From NCBI RefSeq assembly GCF_031585635.1, contig NZ_CP134195.1, forward strand, positions 3,720,001 through 3,784,000: a DNA stretch of 64,000 nucleotides, read 5' to 3'. Below the pieces are notes generated by a model. The model was not told the DNA's origin, did not search any database, and was given only the letters and a program-made list of their open reading frames with translations. The stretch is from Paraburkholderia sp. FT54 (GTDB lineage Bacteria; Pseudomonadota; Gammaproteobacteria; Burkholderiales; Burkholderiaceae). The translations under genes were made by a program, and so were the position numbers. Shown one piece after another: positions 9,089-18,500 of the stretch (its first letter is position 1; each line of letters opens with the position of its first letter).

Positions 9089-10366
9089 ATGAAAGTTACA
9101 AACTATCAGGGCGCCGCGATTGATCCTCATAGCAAGGGCTTGGGCATGGTTCCGGGCACCAGCATCCAACTCAAGGATGCCGCCCGCCTCGAATGGAACC
9201 TGCTGAACGAAGACGTGAGCCTGCCGGCCGCCGTGCTGTACGCGGACCGGGTGGAGCACAACCTGAAGTGGATGCAGGCATTCGTCGCGGAGTACGGCGT
9301 CAAACTCGCGCCGCACGGCAAGACCACCATGGCGCCGCAACTGTTTCGCCGTCAGCTCGAAACCGGTGCGTGGGGCATCACGCTCGCCACCGCGCATCAG
9401 GTGCGCGCGGCTTATCACGGCGGCGTGTCGCGCGTGCTGATGGCCAACCAGCTGGTCGGCCGTCATAACATGATGATGGTCGCCGAGTTGCTGAGCGATC
9501 CGGATTTCGAATTCTTCTGTCTCGTCGATTCGGTCGACGGCGTCGAGCAGTTGGGCGAGTTTTTCAAGTCGGTGAACAAGCAGTTGCAAGTGCTGCTTGA
9601 GCTCGGCGTGCCGGGTGGCCGCACGGGAGTGCGCGACGCGGCGCAGCGCAATGCGGTGCTCGAGGAGATTGCACGCTATCCGGACACGCTGAAGCTCGCC
9701 GGCGTCGAGTTGTATGAAGGGGTGCTCAAGGAAGAGCACGAAGTGCGCGAATTCCTGCAAAGCGCGGTCGCGGTCACACGAGAACTCGTCGAGCAAGGCC
9801 GGTTTGCGCGCACGCCGGCGGTGCTGTCAGGCGCGGGTTCGGCCTGGTACGACGTGGTCGCGGAAGAATTCGCGAAGGCATCGGAGAGCGGCAAAGTCGA
9901 GGTCGTGCTGCGTCCCGGCTGCTATCTGACGCACGACGTCGGCATCTATCGCAAAGCGCAGACGGAAATTTTCGCGCGCAATCCGGTTGCGAAGAAAATG
10001 GGTGAAGGGCTGCTTCCCGCGCTGCAACTGTGGGCGTATGTGCAGTCGATTCCCGAGCCGGATCGCGCGATCATCGGTCTCGGTAAACGCGATTCCGCGT
10101 TCGACGCGGGCATGCCGGAACCGGCGCGCCACTATCGTCCGGGCAACGAAGCCCCACGCGATATCGCGGCGGGCGAAGGTTGGGAAATTTTCGGCTTGAT
10201 GGATCAGCACGCGTATCTGCGGATTCCCGCGGGCGCCGACCTGAAAGTGGGTGACATGATCGCGTTCGACATCTCGCATCCGTGTCTGACGTTCGACAAG
10301 TGGCGTCAGGTGTTGGTGGTCGATCCGGCGTATCGCGTCACGGAAGTGATTGAAACGTTCTTCTGA
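9089..10366 (+). CDS. PLP-dependent D-amino-acid deaminase (alanine racemase N-terminal / D-serine dehydratase-like)
   Basis: A 425-residue protein of the DSD1/D-threonine aldolase-like fold-type III PLP family. The barrel starts with PAAVLYADRVEHNLKWM, and the PLP lysine is expected in KLAPHGKTTMAP. A C-terminal domain contains GLMDQHAYLRIP and ISHPCLTFDKW, whose histidine and cysteine correspond to the metal-binding positions of D-serine dehydratase. It likely turns D-amino acids such as D-serine into 2-oxo acids and ammonia; the exact substrate is inferred. The start at 9089 follows AGGGAA. Its divergent position from the D-aminoacylase and RidA genes makes a pathway: deacylate, deaminate, then clear the enamine. 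Confidence 0.82.
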   Translation: MKVTNYQGAAIDPHSKGLGMVPGTSIQLKDAARLEWNLLNEDVSLPAAVLYADRVEHNLKWMQAFVAEYGVKLAPHGKTTMAPQLFRRQLETGAWGITLATAHQVRAAYHGGVSRVLMANQLVGRHNMMMVAELLSDPDFEFFCLVDSVDGVEQLGEFFKSVNKQLQVLLELGVPGGRTGVRDAAQRNAVLEEIARYPDTLKLAGVELYEGVLKEEHEVREFLQSAVAVTRELVEQGRFARTPAVLSGAGSAWYDVVAEEFAKASESGKVEVVLRPGCYLTHDVGIYRKAQTEIFARNPVAKKMGEGLLPALQLWAYVQSIPEPDRAIIGLGKRDSAFDAGMPEPARHYRPGNEAPRDIAAGEGWEIFGLMDQHAYLRIPAGADLKVGDMIAFDISHPCLTFDKWRQVLVVDPAYRVTEVIETFF

Positions 10367-10375
10367 GGTCTTGCG

Positions 10376-10410
10376 AAGGGCGCGTTCTCGGGCAACGGGG
10401 CGCGCCTTTC
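10376..10410 (+). terminator. Possible terminator after the deaminase gene
   Basis: AAGGGCGCG (10376-10384) pairs with CGCGCCTTT (10401-10409), nine pairs including one G-T. The loop is 16 bases and there is no clean T-run, so termination may be weak. Confidence 0.4.
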
Positions 10411-10493
10411 GTGGTGTTGCGGACGCTTGGTGTGGATGATTTTTCGGGCGGCTCAGCGGAGCTGAATAGGTTCAACCGCGTCCGTCCAGCAAA

Positions 10494-11003
10494 TCAAGGC
10501 TGACGCGGCGCTTCACTACCCGCTCTCGCTGGCGTCTGAGCGGCAGCGTCGCCTGCTCCCGCCGAGTTGGCCGTCGCCGCCACTTCCCCGATCCTGACCT
10601 CGAGCATCTTCAACGCACCCGACAGCGCGCTCAGCGCCTCGTCCGGCAGCACCGCTATCGTGTCGCGCAGAAATGCATTGCGGCGCGGCAAACTGGCTTC
10701 GGTCGCCGATTGCCCCGCTTCGGTCAGGCGCACATTGGTCACGCGGTTATCGCGCGTATCCATGCTGCGCGCAATCCAGCCCAAACCTTCCAGCGTTTTC
10801 AGCTGCCGTGTCAGCGCGCCCGGATCGACGCGCAAGCGCTCCACCAACCGCTTCTGCGACGACTCGCCCGCCTGCTCGTGCAGCGCGAGCAGAATGCGCC
10901 AGCGCGGCAACGGGTGGCCGACGTGCGCCTCGAATGCCGACATGAATGCTCGATAAGTGCGGCCGAATTGCTGCATGACGGCGACGCGGTCCTGTTCTTC
11001 CAT
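10494..11003 (-). CDS. MarR-family transcriptional regulator
   Basis: A 169-residue MarR protein. The winged helix-turn-helix spans about residues 33-105, with LPRWRILLALHEQAGESSQKRLVERLRVD as the start of the fold and the recognition helix in DPGALTRQLKTLEGLGWI. The wing is DTRDNRVTNVRLTEAG. The last 30 residues are an alanine/proline-rich tail outside the usual fold. It lies 30 bp downstream of a DHA2-family exporter gene on the same strand, so regulator and exporter probably form an operon in which the regulator represses the pair until a toxic ligand binds. The reverse order (exporter first) is less usual. Confidence 0.88.
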   Translation of the reverse strand: MEEQDRVAVMQQFGRTYRAFMSAFEAHVGHPLPRWRILLALHEQAGESSQKRLVERLRVDPGALTRQLKTLEGLGWIARSMDTRDNRVTNVRLTEAGQSATEASLPRRNAFLRDTIAVLPDEALSALSGALKMLEVRIGEVAATANSAGAGDAAAQTPARAGSEAPRQP

Positions 11004-11033
11004 GATCTGTCTGTAAAACGGTAAGTCTAAAAA

Positions 11034-12629
11034 TCAGTCCGCGTGAATCACGGGTTCGAGCTTGCGCTGGAGTTTGACCGGCGGCACGCGGCGGCTTTGC
11101 CAGACCGACACCGCGGCGATGATCGCCGCCATCGCGAGACCCAGATGAATCGCCGACACGAGCGCTTCGCGTGCGCTTTCGAGCAGCATCGCGCCGTTAT
11201 GGCCCGCGTGCGTCAACTGGCCGAGCACGGTGGCCTGCGCGTCGCGGTTGATGAGGATTTGCGGGTCGCCGAGATCCGCGAACCATTGCGACGCGTGGTC
11301 GTTGTCCAACACGCTGCGCACGCCGCTCGCATACATGTGGCTCACCAGCGTGCCGGTCAGCGCCGTGCCGATCATACCGCCGATCATCCGCAGCGACTGC
11401 AGCAGCGCCGTGGCGATACCGAGGTGTTCGCGGCCGGCCGTTTGCTGCGCGAAGATCGTCAGGTTCGGCATCACGAAACCAAGCCCCAATCCGCCTACGA
11501 TCATGAACGACATCAGCAGCCACTGCGGCATGGCGCGCGTCGCAACGACCACGCCGAGGCACGCCAGCGCGAGCAGTGTAAAGCCGATATACAGCATTAG
11601 ATTCGGATTGCGCACGCGCGAGACGATGCGCCCATTGGCAATACTGCCGATCGTGATGAACACGACCAGCGGCGTGATGACGAGCCCCGCCTCTTTCGGC
11701 GACATGCCGAAGCCGCCCTGGAACAGCAGCGGCGCGTAGAACAGCAGCGAGAACATCGAGAAGCCGCCCAACACAGCGAGCGTGAAGAGCGCGGCGAGAC
11801 TGCGATTGCGGAACATGTCGACGGGCAGGATCGCCGTCGGGCAGCGCTTTTCCCATTGCCACAGCGCGTAAGCCGACGCGACGCTCAGCGCGAGCAACGC
11901 GAGCGCGCTCAAGGTCAGGCCATGCTTTGGGAGTATCTCGACGAACAGTTGCAGCGAGCCGAGCGCCACTGCGATCAGCGCGGCACCGGGCCAGTCGAGG
12001 CGCATCTTGCCTTCGTGTTCGACATGCCGCAGATGCGGCAGGAAGCGCCAGACAAAGAACAGCGACAGCAGACCGACCGGCAGATTCACATAGAAAACCG
12101 AGCGCCAGCCGTAGTACTGCGTGAGGAAACCGCCGAGCGACGGCCCCACTGCGTTCGCAATACCGAACGCCGAGCTCATCAGCACTTGCCAGCGCAAACG
12201 CACGACCGAGTCGGGAAACAGATCAGGAATGCAGGCGAAAGCGGTGCCGACCAGCATTCCGCCGCCGATGCCCTGCAGGCCGCGCGCAAGCACGAGGAAC
12301 AACATGTTGTTGGCCGCGCCGCACAGCACCGAGGCGCCCGTGAACACGACGATCGATGCGATCACGAACGGCTTGCGCCCGTAGTAATCGCCGAGCCGGC
12401 CAAAAATCGGCACGGTAATCACAGAGGTAAGCAAATACGACGTGGCGACCCACGCGTAAAGCTCGAAACCCTTGAGTTCAGCGACGATAGTGGGCAGCGC
12501 GGTGCCGACCACGGTCTGGTCGAGCGCGACCAGCATTGTGACGAAGGAGATGCCGAGCATCGCCAGCAGCGATTCACGGAACGGTAAAACTTGCCCACTC
12601 GAGTGGTGGGCCGCGGTATGGACAGCCAT
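11034..12629 (-). CDS. DHA2-family MFS drug exporter (EmrB/QacA type)
   Basis: The 531-residue membrane protein has a hydrophobic profile suited to 14 transmembrane helices. The family signature appears as LDQTVVGTALPTI in helix 1 (motif D1), GRLGDYYGRKP in loop 2-3 (motif A) and the GIANAVGPSLGGFL stretch in helix 5 (motif C of exporters). Proton-driven drug or metabolite export through the inner membrane is inferred. No membrane-fusion (EmrA-like) partner is adjacent. A MarR gene follows on the same strand. The ATG has no obvious Shine-Dalgarno sequence, and a TTGAC-GT-GTCAA palindrome lies 18 bp upstream, suggesting MarR control. Confidence 0.9.
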   Translation of the reverse strand: MAVHTAAHHSSGQVLPFRESLLAMLGISFVTMLVALDQTVVGTALPTIVAELKGFELYAWVATSYLLTSVITVPIFGRLGDYYGRKPFVIASIVVFTGASVLCGAANNMLFLVLARGLQGIGGGMLVGTAFACIPDLFPDSVVRLRWQVLMSSAFGIANAVGPSLGGFLTQYYGWRSVFYVNLPVGLLSLFFVWRFLPHLRHVEHEGKMRLDWPGAALIAVALGSLQLFVEILPKHGLTLSALALLALSVASAYALWQWEKRCPTAILPVDMFRNRSLAALFTLAVLGGFSMFSLLFYAPLLFQGGFGMSPKEAGLVITPLVVFITIGSIANGRIVSRVRNPNLMLYIGFTLLALACLGVVVATRAMPQWLLMSFMIVGGLGLGFVMPNLTIFAQQTAGREHLGIATALLQSLRMIGGMIGTALTGTLVSHMYASGVRSVLDNDHASQWFADLGDPQILINRDAQATVLGQLTHAGHNGAMLLESAREALVSAIHLGLAMAAIIAAVSVWQSRRVPPVKLQRKLEPVIHAD

Positions 12630-12646
12630 TTTTGTTAGAGCAACAG

Positions 12647-12658
12647 TTGACGTGTCAA
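12647..12658. promoter_or_regulatory. Palindrome upstream of the MFS-marR operon, candidate MarR operator
   Basis: TTGAC-GT-GTCAA is a perfect inverted repeat placed just upstream of the exporter start. Its position and form fit autorepression by the MarR protein encoded in the same operon. No experimental support is available. Confidence 0.4.
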
Positions 12659-12767
12659 ACGATCGGGAATCATACCACGCTGCGTCGCTCTAAGCGGGAC
12701 AAGCCGTTGCAGTTGGCCGCACCGGCAATCGACTGAAGATGGACATGACATGACGCCAGGGAGGCAC

Positions 12768-13610
12768 ATGGAGCCGAGTTCGCTCGCAAAACAATCGTTA
12801 TCGGACGACGACCTGAAGGCGCTGCGGCGCGCGAAACATGAACTGGAGAGCCCCGCTCTGGCGATGAAGCTGGCGAGCATCGTCGGCGCGCCGCTGGAGA
12901 AACTGCTTTCGCGCATGCCGGCGTTCGCCAATGAAAAAGTCACCGACGCGACCGAACTCGCCTTGCGCAAGTGCCTCGCGATCGCGCTGCGCACGCTGGG
13001 CCGGCAGGACGGCGCCACGCCGCTCGTCGTGCCCGACAAGCCGAGTAATCTGCTGCACAAGTTCGCCGTAGCAACCACCGGCGCGGCCGGCGGCGCATTT
13101 GGATTGTTCGCGTTGCCCGTCGAACTGCCCATTACGACCACGCTGATGTTCCGCTCGATCTGCGATATCGCGCGCAGCGAGGGTGAGGATCTGACGTCGA
13201 TCGACACGCAACTGCAATGTCTGACGGTGCTCGGCATGGGCGGCACGTCGAAAGCCGACGACGACGCCGACTTCGGCTACTTCATCATGCGCGGCGCGCT
13301 CGCGCAGGCGGTGTCGAAAGCGTCGTCCGAAATCGCCACGAAAGGCTTCACCGCGCACGGCTCCGCGGCCTTGCTGCGCCTGCTCAACACGATCGCCGCG
13401 CGCTTCTCGGTGCAGGTGAGCGAACAGATCGCCGCCAAGTCGATTCCGGCGATCGGCGCGGTGCTCGGTGCGATGGTCAATACGGTTTTCATCGACCACT
13501 TCCAGCAGGTCGCGCACGGCCACTTCACCGTGCGCCGACTGGAACGGCAGTACGGCGAGGCTTCGGTGGAAGCCGCCTATCAGACAATCGATATCGCGCT
13601 CGACGGCTGA
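12768..13610 (+). CDS. EcsC-family protein
   Basis: A 280-residue protein matching the EcsC family, originally named from a Bacillus ABC-transporter locus; molecular function is not established. The core includes KFAVATTGAAGGAFGLFALPVELPITTTLMFRSICDIA, a glycine/alanine-rich hydrophobic hairpin that may contact the membrane, and a further hydrophobic stretch IPAIGAVLGAMVNTVFIDHF. The start at 12768 is chosen because GGGAGG lies six bases upstream. An in-frame ATG at 12750 lacks this. The 3' end overlaps the convergent hydrolase gene by 31 bp. Confidence 0.82.
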   Translation: MEPSSLAKQSLSDDDLKALRRAKHELESPALAMKLASIVGAPLEKLLSRMPAFANEKVTDATELALRKCLAIALRTLGRQDGATPLVVPDKPSNLLHKFAVATTGAAGGAFGLFALPVELPITTTLMFRSICDIARSEGEDLTSIDTQLQCLTVLGMGGTSKADDDADFGYFIMRGALAQAVSKASSEIATKGFTAHGSAALLRLLNTIAARFSVQVSEQIAAKSIPAIGAVLGAMVNTVFIDHFQQVAHGHFTVRRLERQYGEASVEAAYQTIDIALDG

Positions 13611-14536
13611 GCGGCGCGGCTCGTCACGCGCCGCACGAAGGCGGCGGCGCGGTCGAGCGCACGGTTTCCTTCGGGGATGAACGGCGCGAAGATCGGCCAG
13701 ACGTGCGGCATCTTCTTCCACACTTCCAGCTCGCAGTCGACGCCCGCCGCGCGCGCGTTGTCGGCCACGCGCCGCGAGTCGTCGAGCAACACCTCGGTGC
13801 TGCCAGCCATGATGAAGAGCGGCGGCAAGCCGTGCAGGTCGGCATAGACCGGCGAGGCGTAGGGATGCGTGGCCGGCGTGTCGCCGAGATACACCTTTCC
13901 CGCCCGCGCGATCGCGGAGCCGCTGAACATGGGATCGAGAGCGTCGTTGGTGCGGATGCTGGCGCCGGTCGCGGCCAGATCGGTCCACGGCGAGAACAGC
14001 AGGCCGCCTGCCGGCATGGGATCGCCCGCGTCGCGCAACGCCACCAGCGCGGCGAGCGCGAGGCCGCCGCCCGCTGAATCGCCCGCGATCACAAGCGACT
14101 CCGGTGCGATGCCGCCGGCAATCAACCGACGGTACGCCGCGGTCGCGTCGTCGAGCGCCGCCGGAAAGCGATGCTCGGGCGCGAGACGGTAGTCGAGGGA
14201 AAAAACCGGCGCATCGGCGCGCGTCGCCAGACCGAACGCGATCGAGCGATGCGTACGTGGTGAACAGAAGTAGTAGCCGCCACCGTGGCAATACAGCACG
14301 GCCGGTCCGGCGCGTGTGGCCGGCGCACCGTCGGCGCGCTCGATCCACTCGCCGCGCAAGGACGTATCGTCCGCGCCGTACAGCTCACGCAGGCGCCAGC
14401 CGCCCGGCACCCGCGGCGACCAGACGCGCTTGGCGGTCAACGCGCGGGCTTTCTCGACGTCGATGCGCGGCTTGAGAGTCTCCGGTCGAAACTGCCTGCG
14501 CAGATACCAGCACGCGAGTGCATTTTGCCAACTCAT
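13580..14536 (-). CDS. Alpha/beta hydrolase, hormone-sensitive-lipase (acetyl esterase) type
   Basis: A 318-residue esterase with the HSL-family oxyanion motif HGGGYYFCSPRTHR near residue 85 and the nucleophile elbow GDSAGGG near residue 155. The acid and histidine are probably in the D-P-M-F and MPHVWP segments of the C-terminal half. LDYRLAPEHRFPAALDD is the usual family signature. It probably hydrolyses short-chain acyl esters in the cytoplasm; no signal peptide is visible. The gene converges on the EcsC gene with a 31-bp overlap, so their transcripts are complementary at the 3' ends. Confidence 0.88.
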   Translation of the reverse strand: MSWQNALACWYLRRQFRPETLKPRIDVEKARALTAKRVWSPRVPGGWRLRELYGADDTSLRGEWIERADGAPATRAGPAVLYCHGGGYYFCSPRTHRSIAFGLATRADAPVFSLDYRLAPEHRFPAALDDATAAYRRLIAGGIAPESLVIAGDSAGGGLALAALVALRDAGDPMPAGGLLFSPWTDLAATGASIRTNDALDPMFSGSAIARAGKVYLGDTPATHPYASPVYADLHGLPPLFIMAGSTEVLLDDSRRVADNARAAGVDCELEVWKKMPHVWPIFAPFIPEGNRALDRAAAFVRRVTSRAAQPSSAISIV

Positions 14537-14655
14537 GGGACACGCCCCTCCGATTGTGTCCTGTCATGTTACGTGCGTTCGCTGCTGCGCCGGTGGATGG
14601 CGGGTTCTAATCTCAAAAACGGCCCGTTCTCCACCGGACAAGGCTTGCTGCTTGC

Positions 14656-15090
14656 CTAGTTCGCCGGCAAAACCTGCCCGCGAATTTCACCCATCGGGTT
14701 CTGTGCGGTATGGACGTTGAAGTACCACTGCCCTGCCATCAGATCCGTCACCTGTTGTTCGGTCAGCGCAGCCGATCCCTTGATCGGGGCGGCGAGCGCT
14801 CCCTTGTCGATCGGCACCTGAATTTTGGCGTTCTGGCCCACCGGCGCGGGTCCGTGGAAGTGCGCGGCGGTTGCCGGACCGCTCAAGCCTTCATAGGTGA
14901 CTGTCCATTGCAGGGATTTCGTCGACGTGTCGAACGTGGCGTTCAACATGCCGTGCCCGTGGCTCACGCGAGGCGGCACTTCGCTCGAAGGCTCGAGATC
15001 CGCCTTCAGCGCCACCGTATCCGCGAAGGCGACGCCCGACGCCAACGCCCACAACACCACGGCAAAATTCAGTTTTCGAAGCGCAATCAT
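14656..15090 (-). CDS. Secreted CHRD-domain protein
   Basis: A 144-residue protein with a signal peptide (MIALRKLNFAVVLWALASGV, cleavage probably after AFA) followed by one CHRD domain. Diagnostic parts are LEPSSEVPPRVSHGHGMLNA, AAHFHGPAPVGQNA and the C-terminal YFNVHTAQNPMGEIRGQV. CHRD domains occur in chordin and in many bacterial exported proteins; their bacterial role is not defined. The start at 15090 is preferred because GGAGAAG lies seven bases upstream and the signal peptide begins there. A longer frame to 15150 has no ribosome site. Confidence 0.87.
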   Translation of the reverse strand: MIALRKLNFAVVLWALASGVAFADTVALKADLEPSSEVPPRVSHGHGMLNATFDTSTKSLQWTVTYEGLSGPATAAHFHGPAPVGQNAKIQVPIDKGALAAPIKGSAALTEQQVTDLMAGQWYFNVHTAQNPMGEIRGQVLPAN

Positions 15091-15379
15091 GGTCTTCTCC
15101 GGACTTGATGCACCGCCGTACCGACACTCGGCCGCGCGCGGAGCCACCACATACTAGTGCAAATCCGCCGAATCTGTTTTTGCCGGATGGCGCGTGGCCG
15201 TCGCGCGCTTTTTACTCAATCACTTTCGCATACTGCGCTCGAAGTCAGGTGATGAAACGCGCGGCGACTTTGTAGTTGTCCATAGCGATCCACGGGTCTT
15301 GCCGACGCACAAACGTGTTTGCGATATCGCTCCGAAAGCGCCTCGCCGACGTTTTAATCGATTTCCTCAAACAGTCAAT

Positions 15380-15497
15380 TGCGGAATATGTAATGAATGA
15401 ACTGCGATATCCCGGTTAAGCTTCTGCTTGCGAGAAGTGACTCCTTCATCGAGGGATGTCTCCAAACCTTTAACGCGGCTTCGGCCGCGTTTTTTTT
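15380..15497 (+). ncRNA. Candidate small RNA ending at an intrinsic terminator
   Basis: The spacer 15091-15569 has no protein gene, and both flanking genes are on the minus strand. Yet a textbook plus-strand terminator closes at 15497. Something must therefore be transcribed rightward. The 3' part contains a small hairpin CTTCT...AGAAG (15421-15437) followed by a single-stranded C/T-rich stretch and the terminator, a layout like Hfq-dependent small RNAs. The 5' end is a guess, because no strong promoter is visible. The rest of the spacer shows nothing I recognise. Confidence 0.35.
15472..15497 (+). terminator. Strong intrinsic terminator, plus strand
   Basis: AACGCGGC-TTCG-GCCGCGTT forms a perfect eight-pair stem with a stable TTCG tetraloop, followed by eight T residues (15490-15497). 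The T-run is on the plus strand only, so it does not serve the minus-strand sensor-kinase gene ending at 15570. Confidence 0.85.
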
Positions 15498-15569
15498 CGT
15501 CTGATTGTCGCGCTCCCGTCCATACGGGCCCAGTCGCTCTGATGCGATTGCATCTGCGAGCGCTGTTTT

Positions 15570-18500
15570 CTATACGAGCAATGCGGCCTGCTGTTCGATC
15601 CCGTCGAGCATGGCATTGCATTTGTCGATTAAAACCAATCCCTCGTCGCGCACACGCTCCGGTGGCTTAACCGTGATTTCGCGGCGATACTCTTCCAGTG
15701 CCTTGAGCAGCGGCGGATATTGCAGAACGCTCGCCGCCCCCGCCACGCGATGCAGCCACTCGCGCACGCCTTCCACGCCCATACGCTCAGCCTCGACGCG
15801 CTCGAGCAGCGGCGCCAAGGATTGCACGTCTTCACGCACGGACGATACAAACGAGTCGAGCAAGGCCTTGACTGTGGATTCGCTACCCCACAGTTGTGTC
15901 ATATGCCCCAAGTCAACCGGGACGAACGGCTCGGCGCCGTTTTGAACATCCCGCACGGCGACTATCGGCGTACTGATCGCCTCTGAAGGCCCCGCTTGCC
16001 ACGCGCTGTCGGTGCCGAACCAACGGCTCAGATAATCTCGCAGCGTAGCGAGCCGGGTCGGTTTCACCAGGCTGTCGTCCATGCCCGCGTCGCGGCACAG
16101 ATTCAGGTCTTCGGGCGCGGTGTTCGCCGTGATACCCAGAATGGGCAGGCGATAAGCGCCGCCCTGCTCGCTTTCACGGATGCGCCGCGTGAGTTCGTAA
16201 CCGGACACGTTCGGCATGTGGCAATCCGTGATCAGACATCCGTAGCTCGTATGCTCCAGCGCGGCCAGCGCTTCGGCACCGTCGCTCGCCACGTCGCACG
16301 CGAAACCGAGCAACGCGAGCTGGTGCCGGATCAACTCCTGATTGACCGGGTGATCTTCTGCGACGAGGATCAGCCGGCCACTGGCGATGGCCCGCTCGCG
16401 GTCCGGAGGCGGCGCGCCGCCCTCGGGCGAACGCGGCATGCCCGCCGATCGCGGCGCCACCGACGGCAGCCCCGTCATCGCGGCGGCGCATGCGGCACCG
16501 AGGCCGCGCCACGAAATGGGATTGATACTGACGCGCACGTTGTCGTCGAGAATGCGGTAGCCGGTCGGCTTCGGCTTCTCGGTGAGACAGATGACGCGCG
16601 TGCGCGGACTGACGCCTGCGGGCAAGGGCACATCTTCATTCACGAACAGCAAATCCACCTCTGCCAGTGCTGCACGATCGCACAGCTCCGGCGCATCGGT
16701 CGAAACGCGGTGCAATACGAGCCCAAGCGCCTCGCCGAAGTGCATCAGGGCCTGAGCGATACGCGCGTCGCCGGTTGCCACGACTCCGCGCTTGCCACGC
16801 AAGCCGTCGACGGAATAGCGCTGAGTCTCGACGGGCATGGCGAGCCGCACGGTCATGCGCGTGCCGCTACCCGGTTCACTGTGCAATGTGAGCGAACCGT
16901 TCATGAGATCGACCAGCTTGCGGCAGATCGTCAAGCCTAGCCCGGTGCCGCCGAAGCGGCGCGTGGTGGACGATTCCGCCTGCACGAACGGCTCGAACAG
17001 CTTGGCCTGCTCCTCCGGCGCGATGCCGATGCCGGTGTCCTCGACCACCATTTCGAGCGTCTGAACGCCGTCGCTCTGGGCGAAGACCGACAGGCACACG
17101 TCGACCTCGCCCAGCGGCGTAAATTTGATGGCATTGCCGAGCAGGTTGAAGAGAATCTGCCGCAATCGGACGCTATCGCCCCGCAGCGTGGCGGCGACCT
17201 CCGACGCGATATCCACGCGGACTTTCAGTCCCTTTTCATGGGCCCGGCCAGCCAACAGACCAACCGCGTTGTCCACCAGTTCACGTATATCGATGGATTC
17301 AGCCTCGATGGTCAGCCGCCCCGCTTCGATTTTCGAATAGTCGAGCAAATCGTCGAGAATTTGCAACAGCGCGCCCGCCGACTCGTGGATCATCCCCAGC
17401 ATTTCGCCTTGATCCGCATTGAGTGGCGTGCGCTCCAGCACTTCCACGAGACCGAGCACGCCGTTCATTGGCGTGCGGATTTCATGGCTCATCATGGCAA
17501 AAAAGTCATCTTTGGCGCGCGAGGCTGCTTCGGCCAGGTCGCGCGCCCGTGCAAGCTCGTCGGAGCGCGCGTGCTCCACGCTGGCGTCCACCCAGTAGCC
17601 GCTCCAGACCACGCTACCGTCCGACTCGCGACGCGGCACCAATTCGGCGCGCGCCCACTTGATTTCCTGGTCGCCGGCGAAACGGAACTCCATGTTCACC
17701 GGCGTTTCGCAGTGCGCCGAGCGCTCGAGTTCAGCCAGCACGAACGCTCTATCCTCCTCGCACACGCGCTGGAAATCGACGTAATCGCTGCTGCTCTGCG
17801 AACCGTCCCTCACGCCCAGCAGATGTCGCGTGTCACCGCCGATATACGGAAACGAATACGCGCCGTCCGCAGTGCGACGCAGTTGAAATACCACCGCCGG
17901 CAGGGAGCGCGTGACGTCGAAGAGGCGCCGTTCGGTTTCGCGCGCACGCATTTCGGCGCGCCTGATGTCAGTGATATCGACCACTGTCCCGAGCACGCAA
18001 GCCGGTTGACCGTCACCACCGCGGCAGATACGGGTCCAGAAAAGTCCGTGCCGCACGTTGCCCTGACCGCGCTCGAACTGCATCTCCACCTGCGCAGCCT
18101 CGCCGCCGTTCAGCATTTCGCGTGTGATGTCGTCCAACATGCGACTGTTGGCTTCGCCCCAAGTCTGAACTTCCATGGTGGTTCGTCCGATGACCGCCTC
18201 GCGCCTCAATCCGCACGCTTGTTCATATGCTTCGTTGACCGCGATATAGCGGCCATCGAGGTCTTTGGCGACGAGCGGATAGGGCACCATCTTCATCATG
18301 GTTTCCTGGAAGTTCAGTTGCAACTCGAGTTCACGCTCGGTCTTCTTGCGCAGCCTGACTTCCCGTTGCAGCAGCACATACGCGCGCAAGGTGATCAGCA
18401 GCGCCACGCCGATACCGATCAGCACCGGCAGCAGACGCACCGCGGTCACGCTCCATAGGCCGGACGCCGGCGCGTTGCCGGTGACCCACTTTTGCCGGAT

